The notes under the pieces: model-generated
Told to the model about the DNA's origin: nothing
The model's database searches: none
Seen by the model: only the letters and a program-made list of their open reading frames with translations
NCBI GenBank assembly: GCA_963678705.1
Contig: OY783214.1
Span: forward strand, 9,238,001-9,302,000
From: Panorpa germanica
Lineage: Eukaryota > Arthropoda > Insecta > Mecoptera > Panorpidae
Length of the DNA stretch: 64,000 nucleotides
Direction: 5' to 3'
Part shown: piece after piece, positions 36,564 through 50,100 of the stretch
How the letters are laid out: each line of letters opens with the position of its first letter
Numbering within the stretch: the first letter of the stretch is position 1
Position numbers and translations under genes: made by a program

Positions 36564-37866
36564 ATGAAATTGCTGGTAAGATATAAACTAACTGTGTATT
36601 ATCCTGTGAAAATCAGAATTTAGATCAAAATAAGTGAAACTGTTGCTTATAAAATAAAAGTGTGATATAGTTCTCTTTGTATAAGTGTTGGCATATTGCA
36701 TAACCAGTGAAAAATTTCCTTAATTTCAGGGGTACGCAGCAATTTTAGTACTGGTGGTTCTCGCATCCGCAGAGGATGAGAAGAAACCAGTAGCAGATGC
36801 AAAAGTAGAAGAACAGAAGGTTCAAGAATCTAAAGCAGAAGATAAAAAACAAGACAAACGTGGAATTCATGGTTTTGGATATGGTGGTTTTGATCATGGG
36901 GGTCACGAGGGACATATAAAAACTATAACAGTTATTAAAAAAGTCCCTGTTCCATATCCTGTAGAGAAACATATTCCAGTTCCTGTTGAGAAGCATGTGC
37001 CTTATCCAGTTAAAGTAGGTGTACCACAACCTTATCCAGTTTATAAAACTGTACCCTACCCCGTTAAGGAAATCGTTAAGGTGCCTGTACATATTCCACA
37101 ACCCTATCCTGTCGAAAAACATGTACCGTATCCCGTAAAGGTCCATGTCGATAGACCCGTTCCTGTCAAGGTTTATGTCCCGCAGCCTTACCCAGTTGAG
37201 AAACATATTCCAGTTCCTGTGAAAGTGCATGTTCCAGCTCCTTATCCTGTGGAAAAAACTGTCCACGTTCCCGTTAAAGTACCGGTTCACGTTCCTCAAC
37301 CTTATCCCGTTGAAAAGATTGTCCACTACCCTGTGAAGGTACATGTTGACAGGCCCGTTCCTATCCACGTACCGAAACCATACCCTGTGACAGTGGAAAA
37401 GCATGTACCATATCCCGTTGAGAAACCCGTGCCTTATCCCGTTAAGGTTCCAGTTGATCGACCAGTACCAGTTCACGTCGAGAAACCAGTGCCTTATCCC
37501 GTTAAAGTTCATGTTCCTGCTCCTTATCCCGTGGAAAAGAAGGTACCATACCCTGTTGAAAAACTCGTTCCATATCCAGTGAAGGTACATGTTGATAGAC
37601 CAGTTCCCGTAACGGTAGAGAAACCTGTACCATACACTGTGGAGAAGAAGGTACCCTATCCCGTCAAAGTGCCTGTGCATGTTCCTATCCTCGTTGACGA
37701 ACATCACGGTGGCGGAGGAGGAGGAGGAAACGGTGGAGGACATGACTACGGTGGTCACGATTTAGGCGGTCATGATTTCGGAGGGCATGATTTAGGCGGC
37801 GGAGGCCATGATTTTGGGGGACACGATTTCGGAGGACATGGTGAATATTCTCATGGCTCGCACTAG
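36564..37866 (+). CDS. Vajk-like Pro/Val-rich cuticular protein, gene 5
   Basis: Exons 36564-36575 (ATGAAATTGCTG, donor GTAAGA) and 36730-37866 (after AATTTCAG) give 382 residues. Signal peptide core is GYAAILVLVVLAS. The charged leader is the longest of the group (Lys/Glu/Ala-rich, about residues 20-50) and ends in KKQDKR. GIHGFGYGGFDHGG follows instead of GLHGWEG. The array of VPYPVEKHVPYPVKV, VHVDRPVPV and VPAPYPVEK units is followed by a Gly/His tail of GGHDFGG repeats. It is probably a secreted cuticle component. With gene 1 it forms the more diverged pair by its N-terminus and promoter. It is the array member next to the ACE-like gene, converging on its last visible exon with only about 250 bases between them. 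Confidence 0.9.
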
Positions 37867-37910
37867 CAGTCTTTATTAATGATTCTATAGAAAATGTTAT
37901 GTCCAAAATG

Positions 37911-37916
37911 AATAAA
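37911..37916 (+). terminator. Poly(A) signal, gene 5
   Basis: AATAAA 45 bases after the stop codon. Further signals occur at about 38069-38093. Confidence 0.55.
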
Positions 37917-38115
37917 CCCTACATGAAATAACATACATTTTATATAGTATCAACGCTTTTATTTCTTTAGTATTATAAAATTGAGAAGCTGATCCAAATA
38001 TTATATAATTCGATAAAATGTTATGTAAATACGTGCAATACATTTTTGTAAATTTATATTTAGAATAATAAACAATAAAAATATATTATAATAAAGAATG
38101 TTTTATTTCACTTAC

Positions 38116-41100
38116 CTTATATAGGGTATGTTTGCAGGGATGTGGTATTTTGAACCAGGATCAAAATCTATTTCAGACCGTAGTAGGGGTGGTTTGATTC
38201 CTCCATATTGTTCTCTGCAATAAATATAAACTATATCACTAAATTTCTTATCGTTCTAATATACATCAATCATAATCCAGCGAATATCCCACCTTAATCT
38301 CCACCAATGGCAATTGTACTGCTCTTTTGGAACTGATTTCTTAAAGATGTCCCATCTCCAAGTGTCCATAGTTAATGCAAATGGAAGAAATGTGACTTTA
38401 TCCATCGCCATTGCAAAGAGGAAGTTAATTTCATGCGCTGTGTCATCAACGGAGCGTTGCACCAACCCCAATGACTGTAAATGCTTAGGGGTTGATACGG
38501 ATAACGCAATAGCTTCCCCTATCGCTTCATGAAATCCTATAAAATTAATTTTTGTAATTAAAATTACATATGGAATATCAAATATATAATTAAAGGTAAT
38601 AAGTTTGTTCCTGTTTTTTTATCACAGTTTGCTGGCGAGTCATTCAAAACTGGAAAGTTTTTAACTAGGTAAACAAACGAACGGTTTGTACTTAAGAAGT
38701 AGTTTCGTCATTAGTTTCTCAACAATTGTACGTTTTATGTAATAATATAAGCTATGTATTATTATGTACATTGTTAAAAAAGAACATATAATCGTAATAC
38801 TTAAAAACCACTAAGTAATTATAGCTCGTACTGTAATTACCAATCCAGCAGTAATTTTATAAAAGAATTAACTTTATTCTAATAAACAATAATGACTAAT
38901 TTGATTCCTAGATGGTGTGATAGAGAAAGATATATAGACTAAATGCAAACTTTCACTTCTCTATTAACTATCAATAAAATAGATAATTATTATAGTAGTA
39001 TGTATGTGTTTATAAGTGCATTAATATCAGTTTGCTGGAAAGCGGTTTGTACACCTAGAAGATCAAAGATAAGTCAAGTCGTTGCATACGCTGCATGTTT
39101 GATGATTTATGTCTTCTTCTAGTGTAAAGAGAAAATATTCTTGTTTGTCATTACGTGTGAGGATTTATGTATGTGTGCGTGCACTGTATGCAGTTTGTTA
39201 GAATATGTAGCACATAAGATTCTACTCTCTTTAATAAGATCATCAGTAGCTGTTGTAAATATATCAGCTACATTCAGTGGCGTAGGGTGCCTTAGACAGG
39301 CCCTGTATCAAAATTTGTTGTGGGCCCAAATGATGGGTAAAGATTTTTCACAAAAGGAACAAATAATTATATATTGTTTGTACGTTATTACTTACAATTA
39401 ATACTCCTAGGAACTAAACTAGCCAAACAATTCAAATCAAATAAGTATACACTTTTCTTGCCTTTTGTTCGACGAACTTATTTATTAAATCATTCATAGT
39501 TGAAAACGATTTCAATTTTTCTATATTTTCTGCCTCTATAGACAATAGTGACAAGTCTGATAGCCTTTCCTGTCACATAGAAAAACTTCTTTCAACAGCT
39601 TCACTTGTAACCGGAAAACTGGATGCAAGAGTATTGAATTTTATCAACAATAATTCAATGAGTTTTTTAACGGAATGAATTTCCTGATTTTAAGCATGTT
39701 TCAAAGCAATTCATTGTTAATAAAGATCAACTGACATGTCTTTACTGTATTTAGCTCATAAAAAAAAACGCTTCGCTATCTTCTTTCTTTTATTTTTGAA
39801 AACAGTTGTTACTCCCCACTCTTTTGCTAGATCTCTGGACTCGTTCAGCAAACCATGGAATGAATTTTGATTTCTTATTTCACTCAGTCTATTCAAAAGA
39901 TTACTTAGTGAAATACTAGCTTTCTATAAGTCATTAATTTCATGCTGTAGAGCTTTTGAAACGGTATTAATGATTTCAAATAGTGAAGAGAAAAAAACGA
40001 ATTTTTGCTTACACACGTTTGGGGCCTTTGTAGCCCGGGGGCCCCGTGTCATTGATACGGCGGTAGCTACGCCCCTGGCTATATTTCTTATCTACAATCT
40101 TCTATCTATACGAAAATACGAGTCAGAATGCTCCGCAATACTAATATGAATGTCAATTGAATTATTCAACTATTATATAATTGATTTATCTTATTCTTAC
40201 AAACACTCACTTAAGATAAAGACTTGTTAATTCGCCAATTCACTCATATGACCCATTGGCACAGTTTTCAACAAGACAAGAGTAAAAGAATCTGCTTCAA
40301 ATACTTCTTCGTTCTTACATTCATACATTCGTACATTATTTTTAATTTAATTAATTTCTACTTTCTACATAAGATTTTTAAATGCACCGTTCGCTCATTA
40401 ATAGAATGTATATTTTTATAATGTGTCTATTTGCATAGTGTATATTCGTAGAATATTTCTCATACCTAATTATGCGCTATTTCTGTGCTAATTGTTTTAC
40501 TGCATGCACGAAGTCGTAATAAATCTAATTTACTTATTATTTGTAATATAACTTATAAACATTATTTACCTCTATAATTTTATAAATTACTAACTAGGAG
40601 ATCTAATTATTATTTATTAAACATACTGTATAATATGCATAACGAAATTAATTTGACATTTAAGAGGAATTACGTCACTAACCACTGGCGCCTGCGCCGT
40701 ATAGATTATCATTCAACAAATGACACATATTAACGTAATAAATATGAAATTTTATTTAGTATAAAGGTGTCGACAAACATGCTATTTAAAAAGCATGCTT
40801 CGATCATAACAAATAGCAAGTTCAGAAAAATACTTGCATAAAAATAGATCAGCTCCCGAGTAAGCCTTGTCAGGGTCTGATCGGGCCCCCGCGTTTCTAG
40901 GTAATATTTATATTCAGGTAAATATATACAGACTATATACAGACGCTAGCAAATAGGATTTACTCGTGATAGCATGATTTTGTGCTATCTACTAGCATGT
41001 GTATCGACACCTTTGTCTATTTAAGATTTATCTAACATAACATGCGTTATCTGTTACGTAAACAATGTTACCTAACATACAATGTTTTGTGTACTATTTT

Positions 41101-44100
41101 TCGGCTTTTTTAAATTAAATTTTTCTTCTTGCGCATTAACGAAATCATAATCCTTTTCATAGTTAAACGCTTTGAAAATATCTATAATATAAGACTCTTT
41201 TCGATTAAATATTACTAGGTTTTGTTTAATTAAAATAGTACATAGTGAAAAGAAACGTCAGTGTTTTGATATACTGGATTCATAAACATATTTTCAAGTA
41301 GAAATGGAATTTAAGTTGCTAAAATTTCTTATTAAATATAATTATAATTGAGATTATATAAATCCAGTCACGGAATAAACAATTTGCAATGGAATTTAAA
41401 TTTTATTATTATTGTAAATATCTCACTTCTAGAGAAACCTATTTAATTATTTTTTTCACCTTTTATTGTTAATAACAATTTCTTCTTTATCAGGTAATAC
41501 TGATATTCCATTCGGACTTTATTCTGACATTATTTGTCATTTGCAATATTGACACTAATGATTAATGACAGTATAATTGATTGTTTAAGGTGTTAAGAAA
41601 CTATTAAAAAGGAAACGGTACAGATAAAAGTGAAATACAACTCTCTTGATTTATGTTTCTAAGACTAATATTTATACTTAACTTTATTTTTAATTCTAAA
41701 AATCGAAAATAAATATAATTGAGTTTTGTAATAATACTATCCAGCCGTTTAAGAAAGGTCAATAACACCATAAGTAAATAATACCGCACAATGCATAATT
41801 TCTTTACATTGTGGATTGTAGTACAGCCAAATACTTCATAAAGCAATTATTTAAATTTATTTAAATTGCTTTCACTAAAAGTAATTACCAATGTCAAATC
41901 TCTAATCTTGAATTCTATTTACTATTTATTGTTCATCTAATGGTTTAAGATTTATGAGTAGTTTGTACACTAGAATTTGAATAAATATACAACACCTATT
42001 TGACCAAAGACAATAAAAACTGCTACAGGCGTTCTTGAAATCTTATTGTTAAATTAAACTTGTTAAAAATTTGTTTTCAATTTTTTTTAGGTTCCACAAA
42101 GGATGACTAAAAATCAATTCAAGAGGCTTCTTTTCAATTGTACATCCCAAAAGCCCCCATGTTACGATATTGCCAGGTCCTGTCAAGGTAGGATAATTTT
42201 TTTTTGTTATTTTCCTATTACATTCCGCTAAATTCTCTTACTTGTATTTAAGGTTTATCTAACATAACAAAAGTTACCTGTTTCGAAATCAATGTTACTC
42301 TATAATACAACATTTTGCGACCTACTTTACTGCTTTTATATCCATTCATTACCCTTCTTTATTGTAAGAAGTAATTCTTAAGGATTTGTGTTTAGCTGGA
42401 TACTATTATATGTACTACTCGTTTTCTAATGCTAGTAAAAAATTATTGTCAAAATTTAAACACAGTCAAACCACAAAAATTGCGGCAAAAAATATAGTAG
42501 AATAAACCTGCATAATACAGTTCCATGAATGAAAAAAATGCTACGTTTTTTTGCGTTTTGAAAAATAAATATGTCTATCAAAATAATCGATTCATCAAAT
42601 TTCTTAAGAAGATCTTTTTAAGGATTAACATATCTTAAGAAGATCTTTTGAACGAATAAAGGATTACAAAATATAACTAGGTTTTGTTTAGACAAATGTT
42701 ACATGTATTTAAGGAATATATATGTTTTGTGTTTAACAGCAAACGATTTATTAAGGTCATAAAATGTTAAAAGTTACTCAGTTTAATCTATTTACATAAT
42801 AGTTGAACTCACCTGGATTAGCTCCATCGCGAAATACTTTCGGTTGGTGTTTGTATTTCATGAAGTACTGGATGTGAGCCATCTCGTGGTGGGCGGTCAA
42901 AAGATCTTTATGATTTATGTTCGTGCACATCTTGATCCTTTAAAACAGATAAAACATATATTTAAAATAAATAATATGACAGAACAAAAGAAATATTAAA
43001 AAATATTCAATACATAAAATATTATACGAGTATATGAATATTTTCTTTGTTATTATGTGTAGTAGAATACATAAACTTAAAGAAGTATATGTCTTGGAAA
43101 GTAATAGGACAACGAACGCTGCTATATGAGTTAAAAAGAAATATGCAACATCTTCACTTGTATAAAGCGTCCCCACGAACTCAACCTCAAATATTTTAGG
43201 TTGCATTTACATAACATAGACATTTGTTGTAATGAGTGTACTAATATAGTTAAATATACAGCATGCATTCATCATTAATATAACGTGGATTTTTCTATAG
43301 TCGAAATTACGATAGTTCGGCAGCGATTTATTCTTAAAAGAGGTTATAAGAGCGGTACAAATCTATAATACGATAATGAATTTTATCTTATTCGTTTCTA
43401 TATACATTGTAGAAAAATAAGTGAATCAGTGCTTTTTAGTTATATCGGCAGTTTATACCCCACAACTTGTTTTAAGTATAAGTCGCTGCCGAACTCTCGT
43501 AATTTGAATTATAGTAGTGTTTGGTACAATGTTATTTCATGTTTCCATTTGCCGTCGTTCAAGCTACACCATCACATTTTCTTTTCTAAATATGTCGGAT
43601 AATTTCGTATGATAGACCATACATTTTCTAATTTTAATATAAATTGTTTAAATAATATTGTTTGTTCAATTTATATCAATCATAATTATATTAAATTACA
43701 GAACGCCTAACTATTATTTACATGCAACATCTCCTACACGTATAACAGAATGAATTATAAGAAAATAATGTACCTAAAGTCTCTTCGGTTGCAGAAGTCC
43801 CATGCGGATGGTTGACACAGTACAAGTCTATCTGGTGGTTGCTCTAATACAGAACCGGCCCAAAAATCTGGTGGATTTGCACTTAGATTAAGTGAAACGA
43901 AAAATTCCTCTGCAAGTTGAAATATTGTAGCTGGTGTGTAACCCTGAAAACCATTAAACATAAAAGCGTTAAAAATGAACCAGTGTTGTTACAGATAAAA
44001 TGATTATCAAAGTGATTGTCTATTGTCGGTGAATTTAATAATACGACTATTTAATGTTATTTGTTACTAATTTGAATGCAAGTGCTAGTCAAAGTACTAT

Positions 44101-47100
44101 GCATTACGCATCGTATAATTTCGATAAATTGCAATTGCTTTGTGATTAATCGAGTCATATAATTCTGGCCATGCATAAAATAATGTTTCGCACGTAATTT
44201 ACATAATCTGTTTTATTGTATGGTTATATTGCCGATACTCCTATTCAAAATATCAAATAATGTAGGTTAATCCATATAATTTAATGAGCAATTATTAATT
44301 TAAAATTAATTCCGTCATTAATTATTTATTTACTAAATACATTCAAAATAAAAACTAATACACTGCAAGTACTGTAACTTAAAACATAATATAAGGTAAA
44401 ACATTTCAATAACATGTTGGTTCATTTCTTTGCTATCAAAGACTACAACCACATTCGTCTCCTACTCACCTGTTCCAACATTTGTGGAGTTACATCTAAG
44501 AAATTTCTCCCAGGATATGGTATGGTTATATCCAGTATATTACTCCATGATTGTCCCCACATATTTCCAAGTATATGAGCTGGTAAAGGCGCATTTCTAT
44601 TTATTTTATCTGGTCCATACAGTTCACGTAGCTTGCGTCGAACGTAGGCATGTATCAACTCGTACAGAGGACGTACCTCCTTCCAAACATCCTCCACATC
44701 TATTCTAAATGTCGGAGATTCGAAGGGAAACATCCAGTATTCAGATGTGTCTGTGAAATCTATGCAAATGCAAAACAAACGAGTTAAAATAATATTTTGT
44801 ATTGTATCGTTAGTTTTCTATATACTTTTTATGCATTGTGTATATTTGTATATAGATATCTACATATTCTATTTACAATAGAATATTGTATACGTAATTT
44901 TTTTTTATAAATCTAAACCAGGGAATATATCCAAAAATTTGATCTATATATTTTTTTGCCTTGACTTTTATTCGTCATAGCCACCATCAAACATTTTTTT
45001 ACATATTTCACATTTTGTAATTCTATTTTACAAATTTCTAAATATTTAAATAATTCTAATTTTGAATCACTTAACAAAAATTTAGTATTAACAGGAAAAG
45101 TTTTAACCACATCTAATATTTCGCTATTGAATTTTGATCTTTCTAAACTATAATTTAAGCATTCAAATATAATATGATCCGAAATTCCTTCTTCACCACA
45201 TTGACATCTATCGTCGGATTTAATATTAATTTTGTACAGTTGAGCTGGAGTTTTACAATGATTACTTTTGATTCTGATTATAGTTGATATAACTTTGCGG
45301 GACTCATTTCTAAACCATCTTTTCTTACTTAAATTTGGATGTAACATATAATAATCTCTTCCTTTTAACTGACTTTTGTTAATGAAATCTTGGTTTCACT
45401 TTCATCTCAATTTCCAAATTTATTGATTCCTTTGCCAATTTATCCGCAATTTCATTTCCTTTTATTCCACAATGTCCCAGTATCCACATAAATTTTATGG
45501 TGTTATTTTTATTTATTATATTGAAATAGAGCACCTTAATTTTGCATGTCAAAATATTATTATTTGATTTGTAATCATTAGAATTTAAATTTTTTAAAAC
45601 ACTTAAAGAATCCGTTATTATTATAATTTTATAATTATAAAACAATAAACTATATTAAAGTGTTTGTCAACTTACTATTAAGCTTGGCCGCCTCGTTGCT
45701 TAAGGACACCAACTGTTCATAGAGATCCCTAATGTTTTGACCAGATTTTCGTCTCCATTCTTGCCACACGTACTGGAGCTCATCCCAATCTTTGCTCCCA
45801 GCCATTATGGCTTTTAAATCCGGCTGCAAACGCAATCCGCATCGAAATGGCTCATTATAGGCGCATATTGAAGCCCCGTTGTAAATTGCCAACATGTCAT
45901 TTATTAAACGGTTATACTAGAGAAGAAAAAGTTTACTTAATATCTTATATTATTGATAGGTATTATTAGCTATTAATCTATTTACCCTGTCTAATTGATC
46001 AGGTGGTAATGCAGCGGGTCCAGTAATTGACATCAAGCGCAATTGTCGTCTTAGTTTTGGATCTTGAAGTCGATCTCTATCAATTGTTTGGGCTTGTTCC
46101 CAAACGCCTCGTTGAAATTCTGAGTACCTTTGTTGAGCTTCCAGCTATTAATACAGAAAGAAATTTGTTTATTAACCATAAAAATAAATAATTGTAAAAA
46201 TTGTAAATCTTAAGTATCATTCCCACCACTGCTTTAATTTTTTTGAATTAAATTTAAATTGTTTAGCAAATGACAATACCCGTAGTAATTTAATTTAATA
46301 TTTTTAAGTTTTCTTGGTTTTTTTAGAACCTTATCCAATGTTTTAAATTAAAGATATTAAATTAAGTATAAGTATCAAAATGTGAAAATGCAGTAGAATT
46401 TACTTTTAAAAGAAGTTTAATGTCAGTTTTTGAAAAATATAGAAGTGAAAACAATAAAGCAATTTTAATTATTTCACATACAATTTTATCGAACTGTCAA
46501 AATTTATATTACTAAAGATGCATACGCACCAACTAAATTAACTAAACTTAAATTAAAACACAAATGTGAAAATGAATGCTTAAATGAAAACCTGAAATCT
46601 AGATTACAATATTAAAAAAAAACAGTAAATTAAATATCAAAACAGTGAATGGGAATGAGGCTTTACTTAAAGTTTTTTATAATATTAAATACCAAATTTT
46701 AAAATATTTATATAGGTGTAGTTCTACAAATAGTAACGTAAAAGATTTTACATGATATGCAAATGTATGTAGAAATGTTTTTAAAACTAACAGTTTAATT
46801 CTAACGTTGTTTTCCCAATTTCATAAAACTCTAATATTACATCTTCACGAAATACCGAGTGCATGTAGCGATTTCTTCTTACACGAAAACGTTGAAGTAG
46901 GAGGGAGGAGCATGCATGCATTTGATTAACATGCCGATATGAATAATTTGAACGCAGTGCAGATACTAGCAGCTAACACATCAAGTTCTTTGACCCAACA
47001 CGCTCCTGAACTTACACGAATATGGTAATTTCTGTTTCGTATGTTTAACTATTAGATAATAATAACTCAACACGTACTAGATAATGAGTGCCCTAGTTTT

Positions 47101-50100
47101 CGTGTATTATCAGTCGTTTGTATTTCCTTAGTAATAAAATAAACATGGAGTAAGTAACTGTTGTTAACACTTATTGTTCAACAAAGGGAAGATATTAATA
47201 GTAAAGAGACGGCAAGGTGACCGAGGCATCATGCTTTACGTCAGACTGCTGTGTCTTCGAGTTTGATCCCCGAAACAACGCTATATTTTCTCTAGTGTTG
47301 ATCAAAGTGTCTCTAGTGTGCGACCGTCCTTTTGTAAACTGAATTGTACGTGAAAAAAACCATGACGTTTGTTAGACATATATCTCCACCAATTATTGGT
47401 ATTTTCAGCATTTAAAAAACTGAAAATTTGCAGTAATAGTAAATTTAATCAAAAGTAACAAATGATTTCTTAAATAAGTTCAAACACTCGTTTTAGGACG
47501 GTAACCTTCTAACTTATTGTCCTCCTACATCTAACATGGGTGACACAAAATTGGTGCTGGAATTAGGTCGTCGTTAAAGCATCGACGCATTGCTCAATTC
47601 TTTACTAACTCGTGTATGTATAGATAGATGATCTGCTGGTACTTTTACTCCTTTATCTTTAATACAACTATTTAAATGAATAAGAGAGCCTGAGAGAGGT
47701 TAAGTTTATTTTCTCAGAGTATAAACAATATAAACACGATGAATATGAATACAAACAACACAATATTTGCGCTTAAAAATTGCTATTGTATTTACCACAA
47801 CAGCAAAGGAACAAGTGACACATATTCATTCTGTTACTGCATTGATAAATCAAGGCCAAGAATGTTTTATTCAGAAAAACTAACTTTATGAAGAGTTTTT
47901 GTGTTTCACTATTTCAAGCGTGTAGTATAATATAAAAGTAAAATTAAGTATCGCTGAATATAACAACAATTTATGCGTAGTAGATGTCATTTATTAGTGG
48001 TATAAACTTTGAAATAGTAGAGTAACTATGCGAGTTTTGACTAAAATTAGTGTAACAATTATAATTGTAACAATTATTTCACCAGACCAAAATGTGATAC
48101 ACTTCTCAATAAATACAATTGTTGCTTATTTAAAAAAGAATAAGTATATTTACGTTTTACATTACCGTTACGTTTATTACTATTAGACTCATAAAACTAC
48201 CTTTTCGAATTAATAGAATCATAGGATTATCAAAGACATAAGCAGATTATAGAATTGTTAGAATCAAAAAATGATTATTTTGTATCTTGAAAGTTATAAC
48301 AAAAATTCGATTACAAAGTATACGATTTTAGACAAATTGACAACCTTTTATTTAAATTATAATTAGTGGTCGGTTAGATATATTTTCTTCAGTATGTGAA
48401 ACAATATACGGGCATCTAAGTAATAGTCTTTCTTAAATATCTTCTGTGGTTTCCTCATCTCAAATCAATTATTTAAAGCATTAAGAAACTAGAGTGAGAT
48501 CACACTGTCGACAATATTTAAGAGTACTAAAAGAAAAAGTGAATTTCACATTCATAGGGTCTTAAGAGTATGTAAAGCGCGAAAAATCTCAGATTTAAAT
48601 ATATCATGTCCCCAACGGCAATAGATAAATTAGCTACTGCATATTATGCTCTCATAAAAACTAATTAGCATTAGTTGTTGACGATCCGTTTCTTACTTAA
48701 AATGCTTTGTTTACGTGCAATTAGTTAACTCACAACTCACCTTCTACAACTCTTAATGAACGATTACATAATTATCACTTCCTTATGCCACACCTCAATC
48801 ATCACGTTCTTTTTAATGACTTATATAATCGATGCATCTATGAGTCAAGCAATTTTCTCATCATGATGACGCTCTAGACAGAATGATAGTCGAAGTACAT
48901 GAAATAACAATTAAAGAAATACTAGAAAAATAATACATCCTTTGCATTTAATTACGTGTCTACTGATGAGATATATACAGGGCCGCACTTATGAATAAGT
49001 GGCATCACGACACCCTCAATAAATAAAAGTGCAAATAAAAAATTCTTCTTAAAAAAGTTTTTTTTAAACTATGAAAGGGGCCCTCCAATTTTACTTGGGT
49101 TCTTTAAAAGGTGAATGCGGTACTGGTTATACGTGTATCATTCAAAGAGCGATTATAACATATGCAATTTCTTTAATGGATGAGTTGAATTAATTATAAT
49201 ATTAAATGAAGTATTTTACCTTGAGTTTTGAAATGAGATGAGTAAAATTTATGAATTTCGAAGTAATTGTTATGTTTAACTTCTGATGCATTCCTGTATG
49301 GAAACATCTGTGCTGTAGATTATGTTTATTCATAATTGCATAAGACCATATTGCAATTGTTTATTAAGTGTTACTTAAGTAATTGTAATAGACTAAGTAA
49401 AAAAAAAACTAAAATGAATATTTGTAACATAAAATTATTTCAGCACCGTAATGCATTGCCCACAGGATCGTATAACTCGCTTACTTTTAGATCCCGTGTC
49501 TAAAGTGCATGGCCGTCTTAAATAACAATAAATATATTATAACAAATTTCTATATAAATATATAATATTTTCATAAACATCTCCTTGTCATAATTTAATA
49601 ACTGAAAAAGATCTTATTGTCTTTTTATTGAAGCTGCACCGCACCCATGTCTATTGTTTTTCTTTGCGGTTATGCTGTGAATTACACTGAATTAATTCTA
49701 CATTTATTGTGCAATAGTTTCACATCAACAGACGCTAATTGTGCCAATGTTAACAAGAAATATTATGTGACCCAAAATTCTATAAATTTCGTTGTCAAAT
49801 TTTTAAGTACTTGTGTCAGCTGTAACTTAGACTGTTACTAAATTAACAGCCTCTTAACGAGACCTGTTAATGATATTTTGTGCGTTTATGATCCTTTGTT
49901 ACGTCATTTATAGTTAATACTCATATCACTTAATGTTTGAGCATTTATGTAATTTTACTGAAACAATTCGTAATGGTCTTTTTAATGCGTTCGTCTTATT
50001 ACGTGATTTTTAAAATGTTATGCAACAAATATTTTGACTACTTAATCAATCTGAATAATAGTAAGTGCCGACTTGTTGGCATGGAAAGAAGTTAACGCAC

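Noticed and set aside
1..38000. Nimrod (EGF/NIM-repeat) genes expected near vajk and Ance-3
   Set aside because: No Cys-rich frame with the repeated C-x-P-x-C type pattern was found on either strand. They may lie outside the window.
38111..38116. True end of the ACE-like protein at the stop just after Ile-Arg (ATA AGG TAA)
   Set aside because: The same bases form a consensus donor AG|GTAAGTG, and the ACE domain needs about 100 more residues. Intronic termination cannot be fully excluded, as AATAAA follows closely.
44430..44708. Plus-strand open frames at 44430-44708, 38314-38532 and 51246-51551
   Set aside because: They lie antisense to clear ACE-like exons and have no features of their own.
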